Source: Neisseria sp. MVDL19-042950
Lineage (GTDB): Bacteria > Pseudomonadota > Gammaproteobacteria > Burkholderiales > Neisseriaceae
Direction of reading: 5' to 3'
DNA: 64,000 nt
Assembly (NCBI RefSeq): GCF_030504625.1
Contig: NZ_JAUKWH010000001.1
Span: forward strand, 248,001-312,000
Below are positions 11,285 through 20,982 of this stretch, piece after piece (the stretch's first letter is position 1; each line of letters starts with the position of its first letter). The notes beneath the pieces are model-generated. The model was not told the DNA's origin. It ran no database searches and saw nothing but the letters and a program-made list of their open reading frames with translations. The position numbers and the translations under genes are program-made.

Positions 11285-12880
11285 TTAGGATGTTGTTTCC
11301 TCTTCTTCAAGGGCGGAATCGGCATTTTCCGGCAGCAAATCGTTTTCGTTGAAGTCCGGTTCCGGTTCGCTCTCGAACACTTTGCCGTTTAATTTCAGAC
11401 GGCCTTTGTTTAATTCTATCAGCGTGCGGATATCGCCTTCGTCCAATGTCAAATATTGCTCGCGCGCCATCGAGTTTACGGTGCTGTCTACCATCAGGCG
11501 CAGGGTTTCGTTGATGTCCTCGATGCTGGCGCGGCCTTCCGCGGCATCTTCGGGGTTAACGCTGAAGATGCTGCTGGCTTGGTTGATGGCCAGTTCTTCA
11601 AGCAGTTTTTGCGGCACGCGCATGTCGAGCTTGGCTTCGGTTTTTTTTACCATGGCGCTGAAGTCGTTCATATCGGCTTGGGTCAGGCCGTTAAAACGCA
11701 TTTCGCCTTTCACATCGACCACGCCTTGCGGCATGGTAAAGTTGAAGGCTTTAACTTTGAGTACGGGATTTTGGATGAACAGCCCTGCAGCCTCGGTTTT
11801 GGCGGTTTTCAACAATTCGTTTTGAATTTGTTCTTCGGTCATTTCGGTCGAAGCAAGTTCGGCCATTTTGTTTTTGATGGCAAGCAGGCCTTTGGCATCG
11901 AGATGTTCGGCTGCGATGTCGATATCCAACGGGCCGTAACGGTCGTTGCCGTAGGTTAGGGTTTGGAAGCGGAAACGCCCTTCGCTGTCGATCCAGCCAC
12001 CATTTTCATGGGTTTTGGTATCAAAGCGGAGTTTTTCAAGCAAGATTTTAGAAGGTGCAACCGTGCCGGTGGGGTTGATGAAGGCACCGATCTGCAAATC
12101 GGTAACCAGATTAACCAGTTCGTTTAATTTGACATTATAATCAATGCCTTCTTTCCATTGCAGCGAGAGTTTGTCTAAGGAAAATTCGCTGCTGCCCAAC
12201 GCCAAGCGGTTGCTGCCGTCGATGGTTTGGGTGCGGACGCGCAGGTTTTCCATGCCGATATCGCCTTTGTCGGCCAGTTTGATTTGCAGAGCGGGCGCTG
12301 CGTAATCATGGGTGTAGTCTTGGAAATCGGCTTGGTATGAAGTGGTGCCTTCCAGCCCTTTCCAGTTGAGTTTGATACCGGAAAGTTCTTCATAATCGAA
12401 AGAAGGCACGTTTAATGCGATTTTTCCGTTTCCGTTTAAATAAACGGTATTGGTCATGCTTACCGGAGTTTGTCCGCCGAAAAAGCGTGCCAGCACTTTG
12501 GCTGTTTCGGGGTGGTATTTGAATTCGGTTTCCACATGGGCGCGAACGGGCGTCAATCCGCCTGCAAACGGGCCGTGTTTGATGTGGTTGACGACGGTAA
12601 TCGGTTCTTTTAACACGGTTTTGAGATTGTCGGGCAGGTATTTTTGAGTGTTGTGAAGCAGGGTGGGTTTCAGGTGGATTACGGTGGTTTCGGTGGCACT
12701 AAACCAGCCCCGTTCGTATTGGTGCGATTCGACCGTTAAAAAGCTGGACTGTGCGAGCAGTGCTTGCTGTGCGTTCAGACTTTCTTCGGCTTTGGTGCCG
12801 AGATAGTAAGGCAGGCCGACAAAAACGGCGGCCAGCGCGACGAACACAACCAGTAATACGGAAATCAGGAGCTTTTTCAT
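11285..12880 (-). CDS. ydgA: YdgA-family (DUF945) envelope protein
   Basis: The protein is predicted to be exported or inner-membrane anchored. An N-terminal hydrophobic segment (LLISVLLVVFVALAAVFVGLPYY) is followed by the YdgA/DUF945 opening, with VESHQYERGWFSAT as in E. coli YdgA. The rest of the 531 residues lacks further membrane segments and is likely periplasmic. The C-terminus is acidic (a run of Glu and Asp). The function of the family is poorly defined. It is monocistronic: a DUS hairpin follows it, and a 233-bp gap with an AT-rich palindrome precedes it. Confidence 0.8.
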   Translation of the reverse strand: MKKLLISVLLVVFVALAAVFVGLPYYLGTKAEESLNAQQALLAQSSFLTVESHQYERGWFSATETTVIHLKPTLLHNTQKYLPDNLKTVLKEPITVVNHIKHGPFAGGLTPVRAHVETEFKYHPETAKVLARFFGGQTPVSMTNTVYLNGNGKIALNVPSFDYEELSGIKLNWKGLEGTTSYQADFQDYTHDYAAPALQIKLADKGDIGMENLRVRTQTIDGSNRLALGSSEFSLDKLSLQWKEGIDYNVKLNELVNLVTDLQIGAFINPTGTVAPSKILLEKLRFDTKTHENGGWIDSEGRFRFQTLTYGNDRYGPLDIDIAAEHLDAKGLLAIKNKMAELASTEMTEEQIQNELLKTAKTEAAGLFIQNPVLKVKAFNFTMPQGVVDVKGEMRFNGLTQADMNDFSAMVKKTEAKLDMRVPQKLLEELAINQASSIFSVNPEDAAEGRASIEDINETLRLMVDSTVNSMAREQYLTLDEGDIRTLIELNKGRLKLNGKVFESEPEPDFNENDLLPENADSALEEEETTS

Positions 12881-12989
12881 TGCTTCAAATAGATAAAACG
12901 GAAAGTTTGAAGAATAGCATCATTTATAGGATTTGTCTTTGCGGCGGTTTTCAGACGGCCTGATGTCATAATTGTTGGCAATATTGATT

Positions 12990-13019
12990 AAATAATATTT
13001 TACTGGGAAAATATTATTT
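12990..13019. repeat. AT-rich 12-bp perfect inverted repeat in a divergent promoter gap
   Basis: AAATAATATTTT and its complement are separated by the 6-base spacer actggg, between ydgA (leftward) and the DUF4149 gene (rightward). It could be a regulator-binding site or an AT-rich hairpin. No T run suggests a terminator, and the two flanking genes diverge, which favours an operator. Confidence 0.5.
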
Positions 13020-13113
13020 TAATTTTTAAGTATTTTCGCCGTCGGATGGTTTGCTTGTACAGATTGTTGTCGGGCGGCGGACGGCATAAATGAAAACAAT
13101 GGATAGGTAGAAT

Positions 13114-13557
13114 ATGAATAAATTGGCAGCGGTTTTGGCAGGAACATGGTTGGGTTTGCAATTGGGCGTAGGTTATTTGGTTGCGCCGATATTGTTTCAA
13201 AATATGGGCAGAATGGAAGCCGGAGCTTTGGCCGGTGTGATGTTTAATGTGGTGGCCTATACAGGCATGGCGGTTTGGCTGTTGGTTTACTTTATCGGCC
13301 GCGCCGAATTGAGCAGACATGTGATGCGTTCGTATACCAATAAGTTTGTGCTGGCGCTGCTATCGTTTTTGGCGGTAAATCAGTTTTTGGTTACTCCCGT
13401 TATCGAGGCGCATAAAGCAGGGAAAACAAATTGGCTGCTATCCCTCATCGGAGGATCATTCGGCCAGTGGCACGGCATCTCGAGTATCATTTATATGATA
13501 TGCAGCGTGCTGGCTTTGGGGCTGGTTTTCCGGTTGCTGAAATTGGATTGGTATTAG
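13114..13557 (+). CDS. DUF4149 (TMEM205-like) integral membrane protein
   Basis: A 147-aa protein with four hydrophobic segments (about 5-25, 40-62, 82-98 and 122-140) and the DUF4149 features: an N-terminal GTWLGLQLGVGYLVAPILF segment and conserved membrane-edge charges. Members are common in beta- and gammaproteobacteria, and their function is not established. It stands alone, divergent from ydgA, and ends at a strong bidirectional DUS hairpin. Confidence 0.8.
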   Translation: MNKLAAVLAGTWLGLQLGVGYLVAPILFQNMGRMEAGALAGVMFNVVAYTGMAVWLLVYFIGRAELSRHVMRSYTNKFVLALLSFLAVNQFLVTPVIEAHKAGKTNWLLSLIGGSFGQWHGISSIIYMICSVLALGLVFRLLKLDWY

Positions 13558-13579
13558 CATATTGTTTTTTTTTAGAAAG

Positions 13580-13618
13580 AGGCCGTCTGAAACATATTGT
13601 TTATGTTTCAGACGGCCT
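13580..13618. terminator. Bidirectional DUS hairpin between DUF4149 gene and uraA
   Basis: A 16-bp perfect stem (AGGCCGTCTGAAACAT and complement) with a 7-nt loop is followed by TTTTT on the plus strand. It also has A-rich DNA on the left that gives a U run on the minus strand. It sits between convergent genes. Confidence 0.8.
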
Positions 13619-13658
13619 TTTTGGTTAGACCGGATAGTCGAAACTATAGTTTGACCGG

Positions 13659-14894
13659 TTAAATTTCTTTGCTGATGATGGTATCACTGAATTTTTCGTC
13701 AGGTAGCAACCAGTTGAGCAGAATGGCTAAAATGGCACACAAGCCCACGCCGGCGAAGCTCATGCTGCCAAATTTGATTACCATGCCGCCTACACCGGTG
13801 GTCAATACCGAGCTGACGATAACCAGATTTTTCGGTTGCATCAGATTTACTTTGGCATCAATCAAGGTTTTTAAACCAAGTGAGGCGATGGTTCCGAACA
13901 GTAAAATCATGATGCCGCCCATTACCGGCAATGGAATCGAAGCCAAAAAAGCATTGAATTTTCCGAAAAAAGCCATGCTGATGGCAAAAATTGCCGCCCA
14001 AGTCATGATTTTCGGATTGCTGTTTTTGGTAATCATCACCGCTCCGGTTACTTCGCCGTAAGTGGTTACCGGCGGGCCGCCGATCAAACCGGCGACGCAT
14101 ACGCCCAAGCCGTCGCCTGCCAAAGTTTTATCCAGTCCCGGGTCTTTTGCATAATCGTTGCCGGTTACTTTGCCGATGGCCATTACCCCACCGATGTGTT
14201 CGATGGCGGGTGCAATGGCAACGGGCAGCATAAACAGAGCCGCCTGCCAGTTGATTTGCGGCGTTTCAAAATGAGGAATGGCAAACCACGGAGCATTCAT
14301 GATCGGCGCGGTATCCACCAATCCCATCACTAAAGCCACGGTATAACCGGCGGCAACACCGATCAAAATCGGAACCAGTTTGATCATTTTGCTGCCGAAT
14401 ACGGCAACGATAACGGTAACAGCAAAAGTAAAGCCGGAGAGCAGCAGCGATTGCGTATAGTCTATTACTTGTTCGCCGCCAGCTTGCCCCATTGCCATTT
14501 GGCTGGCTACGGCTGCAACCGACAAACCGATAACCATAATCACGGGGCCGATGACAACCGGCGGTAACAGGCGGTTTACCGTAGCCAATCCGCGCCACCT
14601 GATGAGCCCGGCAAAAATAAAATACATAAAGCCGGCGGCAAACAAGCCGAACATGGTGGAAGGCAGACCCCATTCGCCGATAGAATAAATAATCGGAGCA
14701 ATAAAGGCGAAAGAAGAACCTAAAAATATCGGCACCTTGCGTTTGGTAACCAGTTGGAACAGCAAAGTGCCGATACCCGCGCCCAGCAAGGCCAGAGCAG
14801 GATTAAGGCCGGTAAGTAGCGGCACGAGAACCATCGCGCCGAAAGCGACAAACAGAATTTGCGCACCGGAGATAGCTAGTTTGAGTTGTTGCAT
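13659..14894 (-). CDS. uraA: Uracil/xanthine permease, NCS2 family (UraA)
   Basis: Proton-coupled uracil importer of the inner membrane. The 411-aa product is hydrophobic throughout, consistent with the 14-helix NCS2 fold. It keeps the substrate-binding residues of UraA: Glu and His in APAIEHIGG (near 231) and Glu in VTTYGEVTGAV. A xanthine-type NCS2 transporter is possible, but the match to UraA (FVAFGAMVLVPLLTGLNP near the N-terminus) is closer. The upstream gap is shared with the divergent cmk-rpsA operon. Confidence 0.88.
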   Translation of the reverse strand: MQQLKLAISGAQILFVAFGAMVLVPLLTGLNPALALLGAGIGTLLFQLVTKRKVPIFLGSSFAFIAPIIYSIGEWGLPSTMFGLFAAGFMYFIFAGLIRWRGLATVNRLLPPVVIGPVIMVIGLSVAAVASQMAMGQAGGEQVIDYTQSLLLSGFTFAVTVIVAVFGSKMIKLVPILIGVAAGYTVALVMGLVDTAPIMNAPWFAIPHFETPQINWQAALFMLPVAIAPAIEHIGGVMAIGKVTGNDYAKDPGLDKTLAGDGLGVCVAGLIGGPPVTTYGEVTGAVMITKNSNPKIMTWAAIFAISMAFFGKFNAFLASIPLPVMGGIMILLFGTIASLGLKTLIDAKVNLMQPKNLVIVSSVLTTGVGGMVIKFGSMSFAGVGLCAILAILLNWLLPDEKFSDTIISKEI

Positions 14895-15013
14895 GTTAGA
14901 TTCCGTTATGTTTTTTAAACAAACGGGGCGGATTATAGCCTTGCGCCAATGTTTTGTGTGTAACTGAATGTGTCGGATTTAAGATATTTCCGTCGATAAT
15001 TTTATGAAAAATA

Positions 15014-15042
15014 ATTACAGAAGATATTTAAAAAGCTATAAT
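15014..15042 (+). promoter_or_regulatory. Predicted sigma-70 promoter of cmk
   Basis: A -35-like ATTACA (15014-15019), a 17-bp spacer and a perfect TATAAT (15037-15042) lie about 110 bp before the cmk start. No other good match occurs in the 259-bp gap. Confidence 0.55.
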
Positions 15043-15153
15043 TCCGCCGCTTTACGGGAAAACAAAATGCCGTTCATCCGATTAAATCGAATGGTGGCAG
15101 AAAACAAATTAATCTAGTCGAATCACAATTAAATTTCTTAGAGATAACAATAA

Positions 15154-15813
15154 ATGAATTTGAACCGAAAAATAATTGCCGTTGACGGCCCGAGCGCTTC
15201 CGGCAAAGGAACGGTGGCTTCACGAGTAGCCGCCGCATTAGGTTTTGAATATTTGGATTCGGGTGCGCTATATCGTTTAACCGCACTCTACGCCCAATTA
15301 AAAAACATCGAATGGGACGATGAAGAAGGTATTGCAAAACTGGTGCAGCAGTTGCCGGCGGTATTTGACGGGCAGAAAATACTGCTTGACGGTAAAGACG
15401 TATCGGAAGCGATCCGCACCGAAGCCATTGGTATGGGCGCATCTTCAGTCGCCCGCCTGCCCAAAGTTAGGGAGGCGCTTTTGCAACGCCAGCGCGATTT
15501 TTTAACCGAAAAAGGTTTGGTTGCAGATGGGCGCGACATGGGCTCGGTGGTGTTTCCCGATGCCGTCTTAAAAATATTTCTAACCGCATCCGCCCAAATC
15601 CGAGCTCAGCGCCGTGCCAAGCAAATCGGCGTGCAATGCGAAGGAGTGGAGTTCGAACGGATTTTATCCGATATCGAAGCACGTGACGAAGCCGACAGCC
15701 GCCGTGCCGTTGCACCGCTAAAACAGTTGCCCGACGCGCTGTTGTTAGATACTTCGGAAATGAATATCGAAGAATCTGTAAAAAAAGTGCTTGATTGGTA
15801 TGCAAAAATCTAA
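15154..15813 (+). CDS. cmk: Cytidylate kinase
   Basis: Cmk phosphorylates CMP and dCMP with ATP, recycling pyrimidines from RNA and phospholipid turnover. The 219-aa product has the P-loop DGPSASGKGT (near residues 11-20), the CMP-binding LDSGALYR, VADGRDMGSVVFPDA, and the LID region ARDEADSRR. The cmk-rpsA-ihfB order is the same as in E. coli and supports the call. The ATG follows a short purine-rich leader (gagataacaata). Confidence 0.96.
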   Translation: MNLNRKIIAVDGPSASGKGTVASRVAAALGFEYLDSGALYRLTALYAQLKNIEWDDEEGIAKLVQQLPAVFDGQKILLDGKDVSEAIRTEAIGMGASSVARLPKVREALLQRQRDFLTEKGLVADGRDMGSVVFPDAVLKIFLTASAQIRAQRRAKQIGVQCEGVEFERILSDIEARDEADSRRAVAPLKQLPDALLLDTSEMNIEESVKKVLDWYAKI

Positions 15814-15822
15814 ACCTTGCTG

Positions 15823-15877
15823 TATAATCCGCATAATTTTTTCAGACGGCCTCAAAAAACCAAAGGCCGTCTGAAAA
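15823..15877 (+). promoter_or_regulatory. rpsA upstream region: TATAAT and outward DUS hairpin
   Basis: A perfect TATAAT (15823-15828) sits just after the cmk stop, about 140 bp before rpsA, with no clear -35. It is followed by an inverted DUS pair (15839-15877, 14-bp stem, 11-nt loop) without a T run. This reads more like a leader structure than a terminator. S1 expression is autoregulated in other bacteria, but nothing here proves that. Confidence 0.4.
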
Positions 15878-15968
15878 CCGTTTGTAGTAAACGCTTGTTG
15901 TGCCAGGGGCAGCAAGTTTCCTCTAACCAACCTCACACTCCTTGGCGGTGTACCGAAAAGAGTTATAT

Positions 15969-17654
15969 ATGACTATGGAAAATTTTGCCCAACTGTTGGA
16001 AGAAAGCTTTACCCTTCAAGAGATGAATCCCGGTGAAGTGATTACCGCTGAAGTAGTGGCGATCGACAACAACTTCGTTACCGTAAATGCCGGTTTGAAA
16101 TCAGAGTCTCTGATTGATGTAGCTGAATTCAAAAACGCTCAGGGCGAGATTGAAGTAAAAGTCGGTGACTTCGTTACCGTAACCATCGAATCTGTTGAAA
16201 ACGGTTTCGGTGAAACCAAACTGTCACGCGAAAAAGCCAAGCGTGCGGCCGACTGGATCGCTTTGGAAGAAGCTATGGAAAACGGCGATATTCTGTCCGG
16301 CGTAATCAACGGCAAAGTAAAAGGTGGCCTGACTGTAATGATCAACAGCATCCGCGCATTCTTGCCGGGTTCTTTGGTTGACGTACGTCCCGTAAAAGAC
16401 ACCTCGCACTTTGAAGGCAAAGAAATTGAATTCAAAGTAATTAAGCTGGACAAAAAACGTAACAACGTTGTGGTATCGCGCCGCGCAGTTCTGGAAGTTA
16501 CTTTGGGCGAAGAGCGCAAAGCATTGCTGGAAAACCTGCAAGAAGGTTCAGTGGTTAAAGGTATCGTTAAAAACATCACCGACTACGGTGCATTCGTTGA
16601 CTTGGGCGGCATCGACGGCTTGCTGCACATTACCGACTTGGCATGGCGCCGTGTGAAACACCCGAGCGAAGTTTTGGAAGTTGGTCAAGAAGTTGAAGCC
16701 AAAGTGTTGAAATTCGACCAAGACAAACAACGCGTATCTCTGGGTATGAAACAATTGGGCGAAGATCCTTGGAGCGGCCTGACCCGTCGTTATCCGCAAG
16801 GCACCCGTTTGTTCGGTAAAGTGTCTAACCTGACCGACTACGGTGCATTCGTGGAAATCGAACAAGGCATCGAAGGTTTGGTACACGTTTCCGAAATGGA
16901 TTGGACCAACAAAAACGTACATCCGAGCAAAGTTGTTCAGCTGGGTGACGAAGTAGAAGTAATGATCTTGGAAATCGACGAAGACCGCCGCCGCATCAGC
17001 TTGGGCATGAAACAATGCCAAGCCAATCCGTGGGAAGAGTTTGCCGCCAACCACAACAAAGGCGACAAATTGTCTGGCGCGGTTAAATCTATCACCGACT
17101 TCGGCGTATTCGTTGGCTTGCCCGGCGGCATCGACGGTTTGGTTCACCTGTCTGACCTGTCTTGGACTGAAGCGGGCGAAGAAGCCGTACGCAAATACAA
17201 AAAAGGCGAAGAAGTGGAAGCCGTTGTATTGGCCATCGATGTTGAAAAAGAGCGCATCTCTTTGGGCATCAAACAATTGGAAGGCGATCCCTTCGGTAAC
17301 TTCATCAGCGTAAACGACAAAGGTTCTTTGGTAAAAGGTACTGCCAAATCAGTAGATGCCAAAGGTGCCGTAATTGCTTTGTCTGACGACGTTGAAGCTT
17401 ATTTGCCTGCTTCCGAGTGGTCTAGCGAACGTGTTGAAGATTTGCGTAACGTTTTGAAAGAAGGCGAAGAAGTAGAAGCCGTTATTTCTACCGTAGATCG
17501 CAAAAACCGCAGCATCAAATTGTCTGTTAAAGCAAAAGATGCCAAAGAAAATCGCGATGCGTTGAATTCAGTTAATGCTGCATCAACTGCAAGTGCCGGT
17601 ACGACCAGCTTGGGTGATCTGCTGAAAGCCAAATTGTCTGGTGAACAGGAATAA
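15969..17654 (+). CDS. rpsA: 30S ribosomal protein S1
   Basis: S1 binds mRNA leaders and helps them dock on the 30S subunit. The 561-aa protein contains six S1 (OB-fold) repeats. The four central ones are recognised by repeated [10 protein letters not shown] / [10 protein letters not shown] / [10 protein letters not shown] and RISLGMKQ-type blocks. Length equals that of meningococcal S1. The track begins nine codons earlier. I chose ATG 15969 ([13 protein letters not shown]), which has AAAAGAG upstream and matches the family N-terminus. It is part of the cmk-rpsA-ihfB cluster, with ihfB 8 bp downstream. Confidence 0.97.
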   Translation: MTMENFAQLLEESFTLQEMNPGEVITAEVVAIDNNFVTVNAGLKSESLIDVAEFKNAQGEIEVKVGDFVTVTIESVENGFGETKLSREKAKRAADWIALEEAMENGDILSGVINGKVKGGLTVMINSIRAFLPGSLVDVRPVKDTSHFEGKEIEFKVIKLDKKRNNVVVSRRAVLEVTLGEERKALLENLQEGSVVKGIVKNITDYGAFVDLGGIDGLLHITDLAWRRVKHPSEVLEVGQEVEAKVLKFDQDKQRVSLGMKQLGEDPWSGLTRRYPQGTRLFGKVSNLTDYGAFVEIEQGIEGLVHVSEMDWTNKNVHPSKVVQLGDEVEVMILEIDEDRRRISLGMKQCQANPWEEFAANHNKGDKLSGAVKSITDFGVFVGLPGGIDGLVHLSDLSWTEAGEEAVRKYKKGEEVEAVVLAIDVEKERISLGIKQLEGDPFGNFISVNDKGSLVKGTAKSVDAKGAVIALSDDVEAYLPASEWSSERVEDLRNVLKEGEEVEAVISTVDRKNRSIKLSVKAKDAKENRDALNSVNAASTASAGTTSLGDLLKAKLSGEQE

Positions 17655-17662
17655 GGTGCAGC

Positions 17663-17971
17663 ATGACCAAATCTGAATTAATGGTTCGCTTGGCAGAAGT
17701 ATTTGCTGAAAGGAATGGCAGTCAGTTGATTGCCAAAGATGTCGAATACAGCGTAAAAGTTTTGGTAGATACCATGACTCGTTCGCTGGCTAAGGGGCAG
17801 CGTATTGAGATCCGCGGCTTCGGTAGTTTTGATTTGAACCATCGTCCGGCTCGTGTTGGCCGTAATCCTAAAACCGGTGAGCGTGTGGAGGTGCCTGAGA
17901 AATATGTGCCTCACTTTAAGCCGGGCAAAGAATTACGCGAGCGCGTAGATCAGGCTATGCTAACCGAGTAG
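17663..17971 (+). CDS. ihfB: Integration host factor subunit beta
   Basis: DNA-bending protein that pairs with IhfA. The 102-aa product has the HU/IHF fold with the IHF-beta opening [12 protein letters not shown], the conserved [23 protein letters not shown] arm and the basic C-terminal helix. It lies 8 bp after rpsA and ends at an intrinsic terminator. It differs from HU in length and in the SQLIAKDVE region. Confidence 0.95.
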   Translation: MTKSELMVRLAEVFAERNGSQLIAKDVEYSVKVLVDTMTRSLAKGQRIEIRGFGSFDLNHRPARVGRNPKTGERVEVPEKYVPHFKPGKELRERVDQAMLTE

Positions 17972-17983
17972 TAATTTAAAGGT

Positions 17984-18009
17984 AAAACGCCGCAGAAATG
18001 CGGCGTTTT
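17984..18009 (+). terminator. Rho-independent terminator of the cmk-rpsA-ihfB operon
   Basis: AAAACGCCGC-agaaat-GCGGCGTTTT is followed by TATCATTTTTT. It is one of the few terminators here not built from uptake sequences. Confidence 0.9.
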
Positions 18010-18095
18010 TATCATTTTTTATATTTGTTTCGTATGATATGGCAGGTATGAATTAGAAGGAAAAATGATTTATGTGATTATTGGGCCTTAAATAC

Positions 18096-18145
18096 TTGGA
18101 GGCCGTCTGAAATCATTTATAATGGCAAAATTGTTGATTTGCCAT
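18096..18145 (+). promoter_or_regulatory. zapE promoter with DUS in the spacer and a palindrome at the start site
   Basis: TTGGAG (18096-18101), a 16-bp spacer containing a complete AG-DUS (18100-18111) and TATAAT (18118-18123) form a plausible promoter. An 8-bp perfect inverted repeat ATGGCAAA/TTTGCCAT (18122-18145, 8-nt loop) covers the expected start site and so could be an operator. Confidence 0.45.
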
Positions 18146-18152
18146 ATTGGTT

Positions 18153-19322
18153 ATGATGAATAATAACGAAAATCGTTTTATTGCTCCCGACTTTGTCAAC
18201 CATAGTCCGCTCACTTGGTATCAGGCTGCATCGGAACAACCTGCTTTTATCCGTGATGGCGCTCAAGCAAAAGCCATTGAATATCTGGATAAGCTTTGGA
18301 CAGAATTGATGATGTTCAAGCGTAAACGTAACCGTTTTCTAGGTCGCAGTTTGCGTTCCCCGCAATTGCCGAAAGGGTTGTATTTTTATGGTGGAGTAGG
18401 TAGGGGAAAAAGTTTTTTAATGGATGTCTTTTATGGTTGCTTGCCATATCGCCGCAAGCGCCGTGTGCATTTCCATGCTTTTATGGCGGAAGTTCATCAA
18501 CGGATGAAGGCTTTTAAAAGTGAACCTGACCCGTTAAAAGCGATAGCTGCCGAGATTGCTAAGGAAACTCGGGTTTTGTGTTTTGACGAATTTCATGTCA
18601 GCGATATTGCCGATGCCATGATGCTGGGTAGGTTGTTGGAAAATTTGTTTGAAGGCGGCGTGGTTTTAGTGGCGACATCTAACTATGCACCTTCGGAACT
18701 TTATCCTCAAGGGCAAAACCGTAGCAGTTTTTTGCCGACGATTGCTTTAATTGAAGAAAAACTCACGATTTTAAATGTTGATGGAGGAGAAGATTACCGT
18801 TTACGTGCTTTAAAACCGGCAGAAGTATTTTATGTACCTGATAGTGAAGAGAACGAACGAAAGTTGACAGAGTTATTTTCGCAAATGACCCACGGTAAGG
18901 AAAAAAAACCTGAATCTATAATCATACATGGGCGCGAATTGACATGTAATGCTCATGATGAACGTGCAATTTGGTTTGATTTCCGTGTTTTATGTTTCGG
19001 GCCGCGCTCCCAAGCAGATTATCTATATTTAGCCGAGCATTATGAAATGGTTTTTGTGTCGGGTATTGAAAAACTAAGTGAGGCAGAGAGGGCAGAGGCT
19101 CGCCGTCTTACGTGGTTAATCGATGTTTTGTATGATTTTAGGGTGAAGTTTTGTGCCACAAGTAAAGTGAAAGCGGAAGAAATTTATGTAGAAGGTGATT
19201 TTGCTAATGAATTTGTACGTACCGTTAGCAGAATGATTGAGATGCAATCAAAAGAGTATCTCACCCAGCCTCATCTCACTTTGAGTAATAACAACGAAAA
19301 AGCAATCAACTTTCAACCATAA
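18153..19322 (+). CDS. zapE: Cell division ATPase ZapE (AFG1 family)
   Basis: ZapE is an AFG1-like P-loop ATPase that binds FtsZ and affects Z-ring stability in E. coli. The 389-aa product has Walker A GGVGRGKS (near residue 80), Walker B VLCFDEFHV (near 142), the sensor segment ATSNYAPSELYPQGQNR and LTWLIDVLYD near the C-terminus, all typical. The track starts at TTG 18147. ATG 18153 is more likely, though it has no clear ribosome site. Base composition is more AT-rich than in the flanking operons. Confidence 0.9.
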   Translation: MMNNNENRFIAPDFVNHSPLTWYQAASEQPAFIRDGAQAKAIEYLDKLWTELMMFKRKRNRFLGRSLRSPQLPKGLYFYGGVGRGKSFLMDVFYGCLPYRRKRRVHFHAFMAEVHQRMKAFKSEPDPLKAIAAEIAKETRVLCFDEFHVSDIADAMMLGRLLENLFEGGVVLVATSNYAPSELYPQGQNRSSFLPTIALIEEKLTILNVDGGEDYRLRALKPAEVFYVPDSEENERKLTELFSQMTHGKEKKPESIIIHGRELTCNAHDERAIWFDFRVLCFGPRSQADYLYLAEHYEMVFVSGIEKLSEAERAEARRLTWLIDVLYDFRVKFCATSKVKAEEIYVEGDFANEFVRTVSRMIEMQSKEYLTQPHLTLSNNNEKAINFQP

Positions 19323-19386
19323 AATAGGGAAATTTGATAAAATGTTTGCCCAATTTTTATTGAAGCAATCATTTTAAGGAATATAC

Positions 19387-19812
19387 ATGGCAATTGAACG
19401 CACCATTTCTATTATTAAGCCGGATGCCGTAGCAAAAGATGTAATCGGCCAAATTTACAGTCGTTTTGAAAGTAACGGGTTGCGTATCATTGCGGCCAAA
19501 ATGAAGCATTTAAGCACCAAAGAAGCACAAGATTTTTATGCTGTGCACAAGGAACGTCCTTTTTTCGCAGCATTGGTCGAATTTATGACCAGTGGCCCTG
19601 TGATGATTCAAGTACTGGAGGGCGAAAATGCCGTTGCAAAAAACCGAGAATTGATGGGAGCAACCAATCCGAAAGAAGCAGCAGCCGGCACTATTCGTGC
19701 AGATTTTGCAGCATCCATTGATGCTAATGCCGTGCATGGTTCTGATAGTTTGGAAAATGCAGCAATTGAAATTGCTTATTTCTTTAGTCAAAGTGAAATT
19801 TGCTCACGCTAA
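19387..19812 (+). CDS. ndk: Nucleoside diphosphate kinase
   Basis: Ndk transfers the gamma phosphate among nucleoside di- and triphosphates through a phospho-His. The 141-aa product shows [12 protein letters not shown] at the N-terminus and the active-site block [12 protein letters not shown] (His near 118). TAAGGA gives a good ribosome site. It starts the conserved ndk-rlmN-...-der neighbourhood, separated from rlmN by a DUS hairpin. Confidence 0.97.
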   Translation: MAIERTISIIKPDAVAKDVIGQIYSRFESNGLRIIAAKMKHLSTKEAQDFYAVHKERPFFAALVEFMTSGPVMIQVLEGENAVAKNRELMGATNPKEAAAGTIRADFAASIDANAVHGSDSLENAAIEIAYFFSQSEICSR

Positions 19813-19831
19813 ATAAAAAGCTTTATTTTTT

Positions 19832-19859
19832 AGGCTGTCTGAATATTTTCAGACGGCCT
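19832..19859 (+). terminator. DUS hairpin with variant arm after ndk
   Basis: AGGCTGTCTGAA pairs with TTCAGACGGCCT across a 4-nt loop, with one G-U in RNA. It is likely to be a weak terminator between ndk and rlmN. Confidence 0.55.
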
Positions 19860-19880
19860 GAGAGCTTTTAATGGAAGTAC

Positions 19881-20978
19881 ATGAAAACCAATTTGTTAAA
19901 TTTTGATTTAAACAGTTTGACACAATATTTTTCCGAAATAGGAGAAAAACCATTTCGTGCCAAACAAGTAATGCGTTGGATGCATCAGTCGGGTGTGGCA
20001 GACTTTGATGAAATGACAGATTTGGCTAAGTCGCTACGAAGCAAACTGAATGAAAATGCATGTGTTGTTGTACCTGAATTGATAACCTCCCAACAATCTT
20101 CAGACGGCACAAGGAAGTGGCTGTTGGATGTCGGCACCGGTAACGGCGTAGAAACCGTATTTATCCCAGAGGCTGAACGCGGTACTTTATGCATTTCTTC
20201 GCAAGTAGGCTGTGCGCTTGAATGTACATTTTGTTCAACCGGTAGGCAGGGTTTTAATCGTAATCTGACTGCCGCTGAAATTATCGGGCAATTGTGGTGG
20301 GCAAATAAAGCCATGGGCGTTACCCCTAAAAATGAACGCGTTATTTCCAATGTGGTTATGATGGGGATGGGGGAGCCCTTGGCAAATTTTGATAATGTCG
20401 TGACTGCATTGAGCATGATGTTGGACGATCATGGCTACGGCTTGTCGCGGCGTAGGGTAACGGTATCCACTTCAGGTATGGTGCCGCAAATGGATCGTTT
20501 AAAAGAGGTGATGCCGGTTGCTTTGGCAGTATCCCTGCACGCATCTAATGATATGGTTCGAGATGAAATCGTGCCGCTGAATAAAAAATATCCGTTAAAA
20601 GAATTAATGGCGGCATGTCGCAGGTATTTGGAAAAAGCTCCTCGTGATTTCGTGACCTTTGAATATGTTATGCTTGACGGCATTAATGATAAGGCACAAC
20701 ATGCGCACGAATTGATTGAACTTGTGCGTGATGTGCCTTGTAAATTCAATTTGATTCCATTTAATCCTTTTCCTAATTCAGGATACAATCGGTCAACCAA
20801 CGAAAATATACGTATATTCCGCGATATTCTTCAGCAAGCCGGTTTTGTTGTTACTGTTCGGAAAACACGTGGTGATGATATTGATGCGGCTTGCGGCCAG
20901 TTGGCGGGACAGGTTAAGGATAAAACACGCCGACAGCAGAAGTGGCAGCAGATTGTGGCAGCAGAGAGGGGAAGTTAA
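19881..20978 (+). CDS. rlmN: Dual-specificity 23S rRNA/tRNA (adenine-C2) methyltransferase RlmN
   Basis: Radical-SAM enzyme that methylates C2 of A2503 in 23S rRNA and A37 in some tRNAs. The 365-aa product has the CxxxCxxC cluster site in [11 protein letters not shown] (near 112), [12 protein letters not shown], and a C-terminal Cys in [10 protein letters not shown] (near 338). The second mechanistic Cys pair is thus present. The ribosome site is TGGAAG. The gene is 4 bp upstream of pilW and so heads the rlmN-pilW-rodZ-ispG run. Confidence 0.96.
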   Translation: MKTNLLNFDLNSLTQYFSEIGEKPFRAKQVMRWMHQSGVADFDEMTDLAKSLRSKLNENACVVVPELITSQQSSDGTRKWLLDVGTGNGVETVFIPEAERGTLCISSQVGCALECTFCSTGRQGFNRNLTAAEIIGQLWWANKAMGVTPKNERVISNVVMMGMGEPLANFDNVVTALSMMLDDHGYGLSRRRVTVSTSGMVPQMDRLKEVMPVALAVSLHASNDMVRDEIVPLNKKYPLKELMAACRRYLEKAPRDFVTFEYVMLDGINDKAQHAHELIELVRDVPCKFNLIPFNPFPNSGYNRSTNENIRIFRDILQQAGFVVTVRKTRGDDIDAACGQLAGQVKDKTRRQQKWQQIVAAERGS

Positions 20979-20982
20979 GGTA

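Noticed and set aside
12990-13019. Fur or FNR site at the AT-rich palindrome
   Set aside because: The half-sites lack the GATAAT and TTGAT cores in the right register, so I did not assign a regulator.
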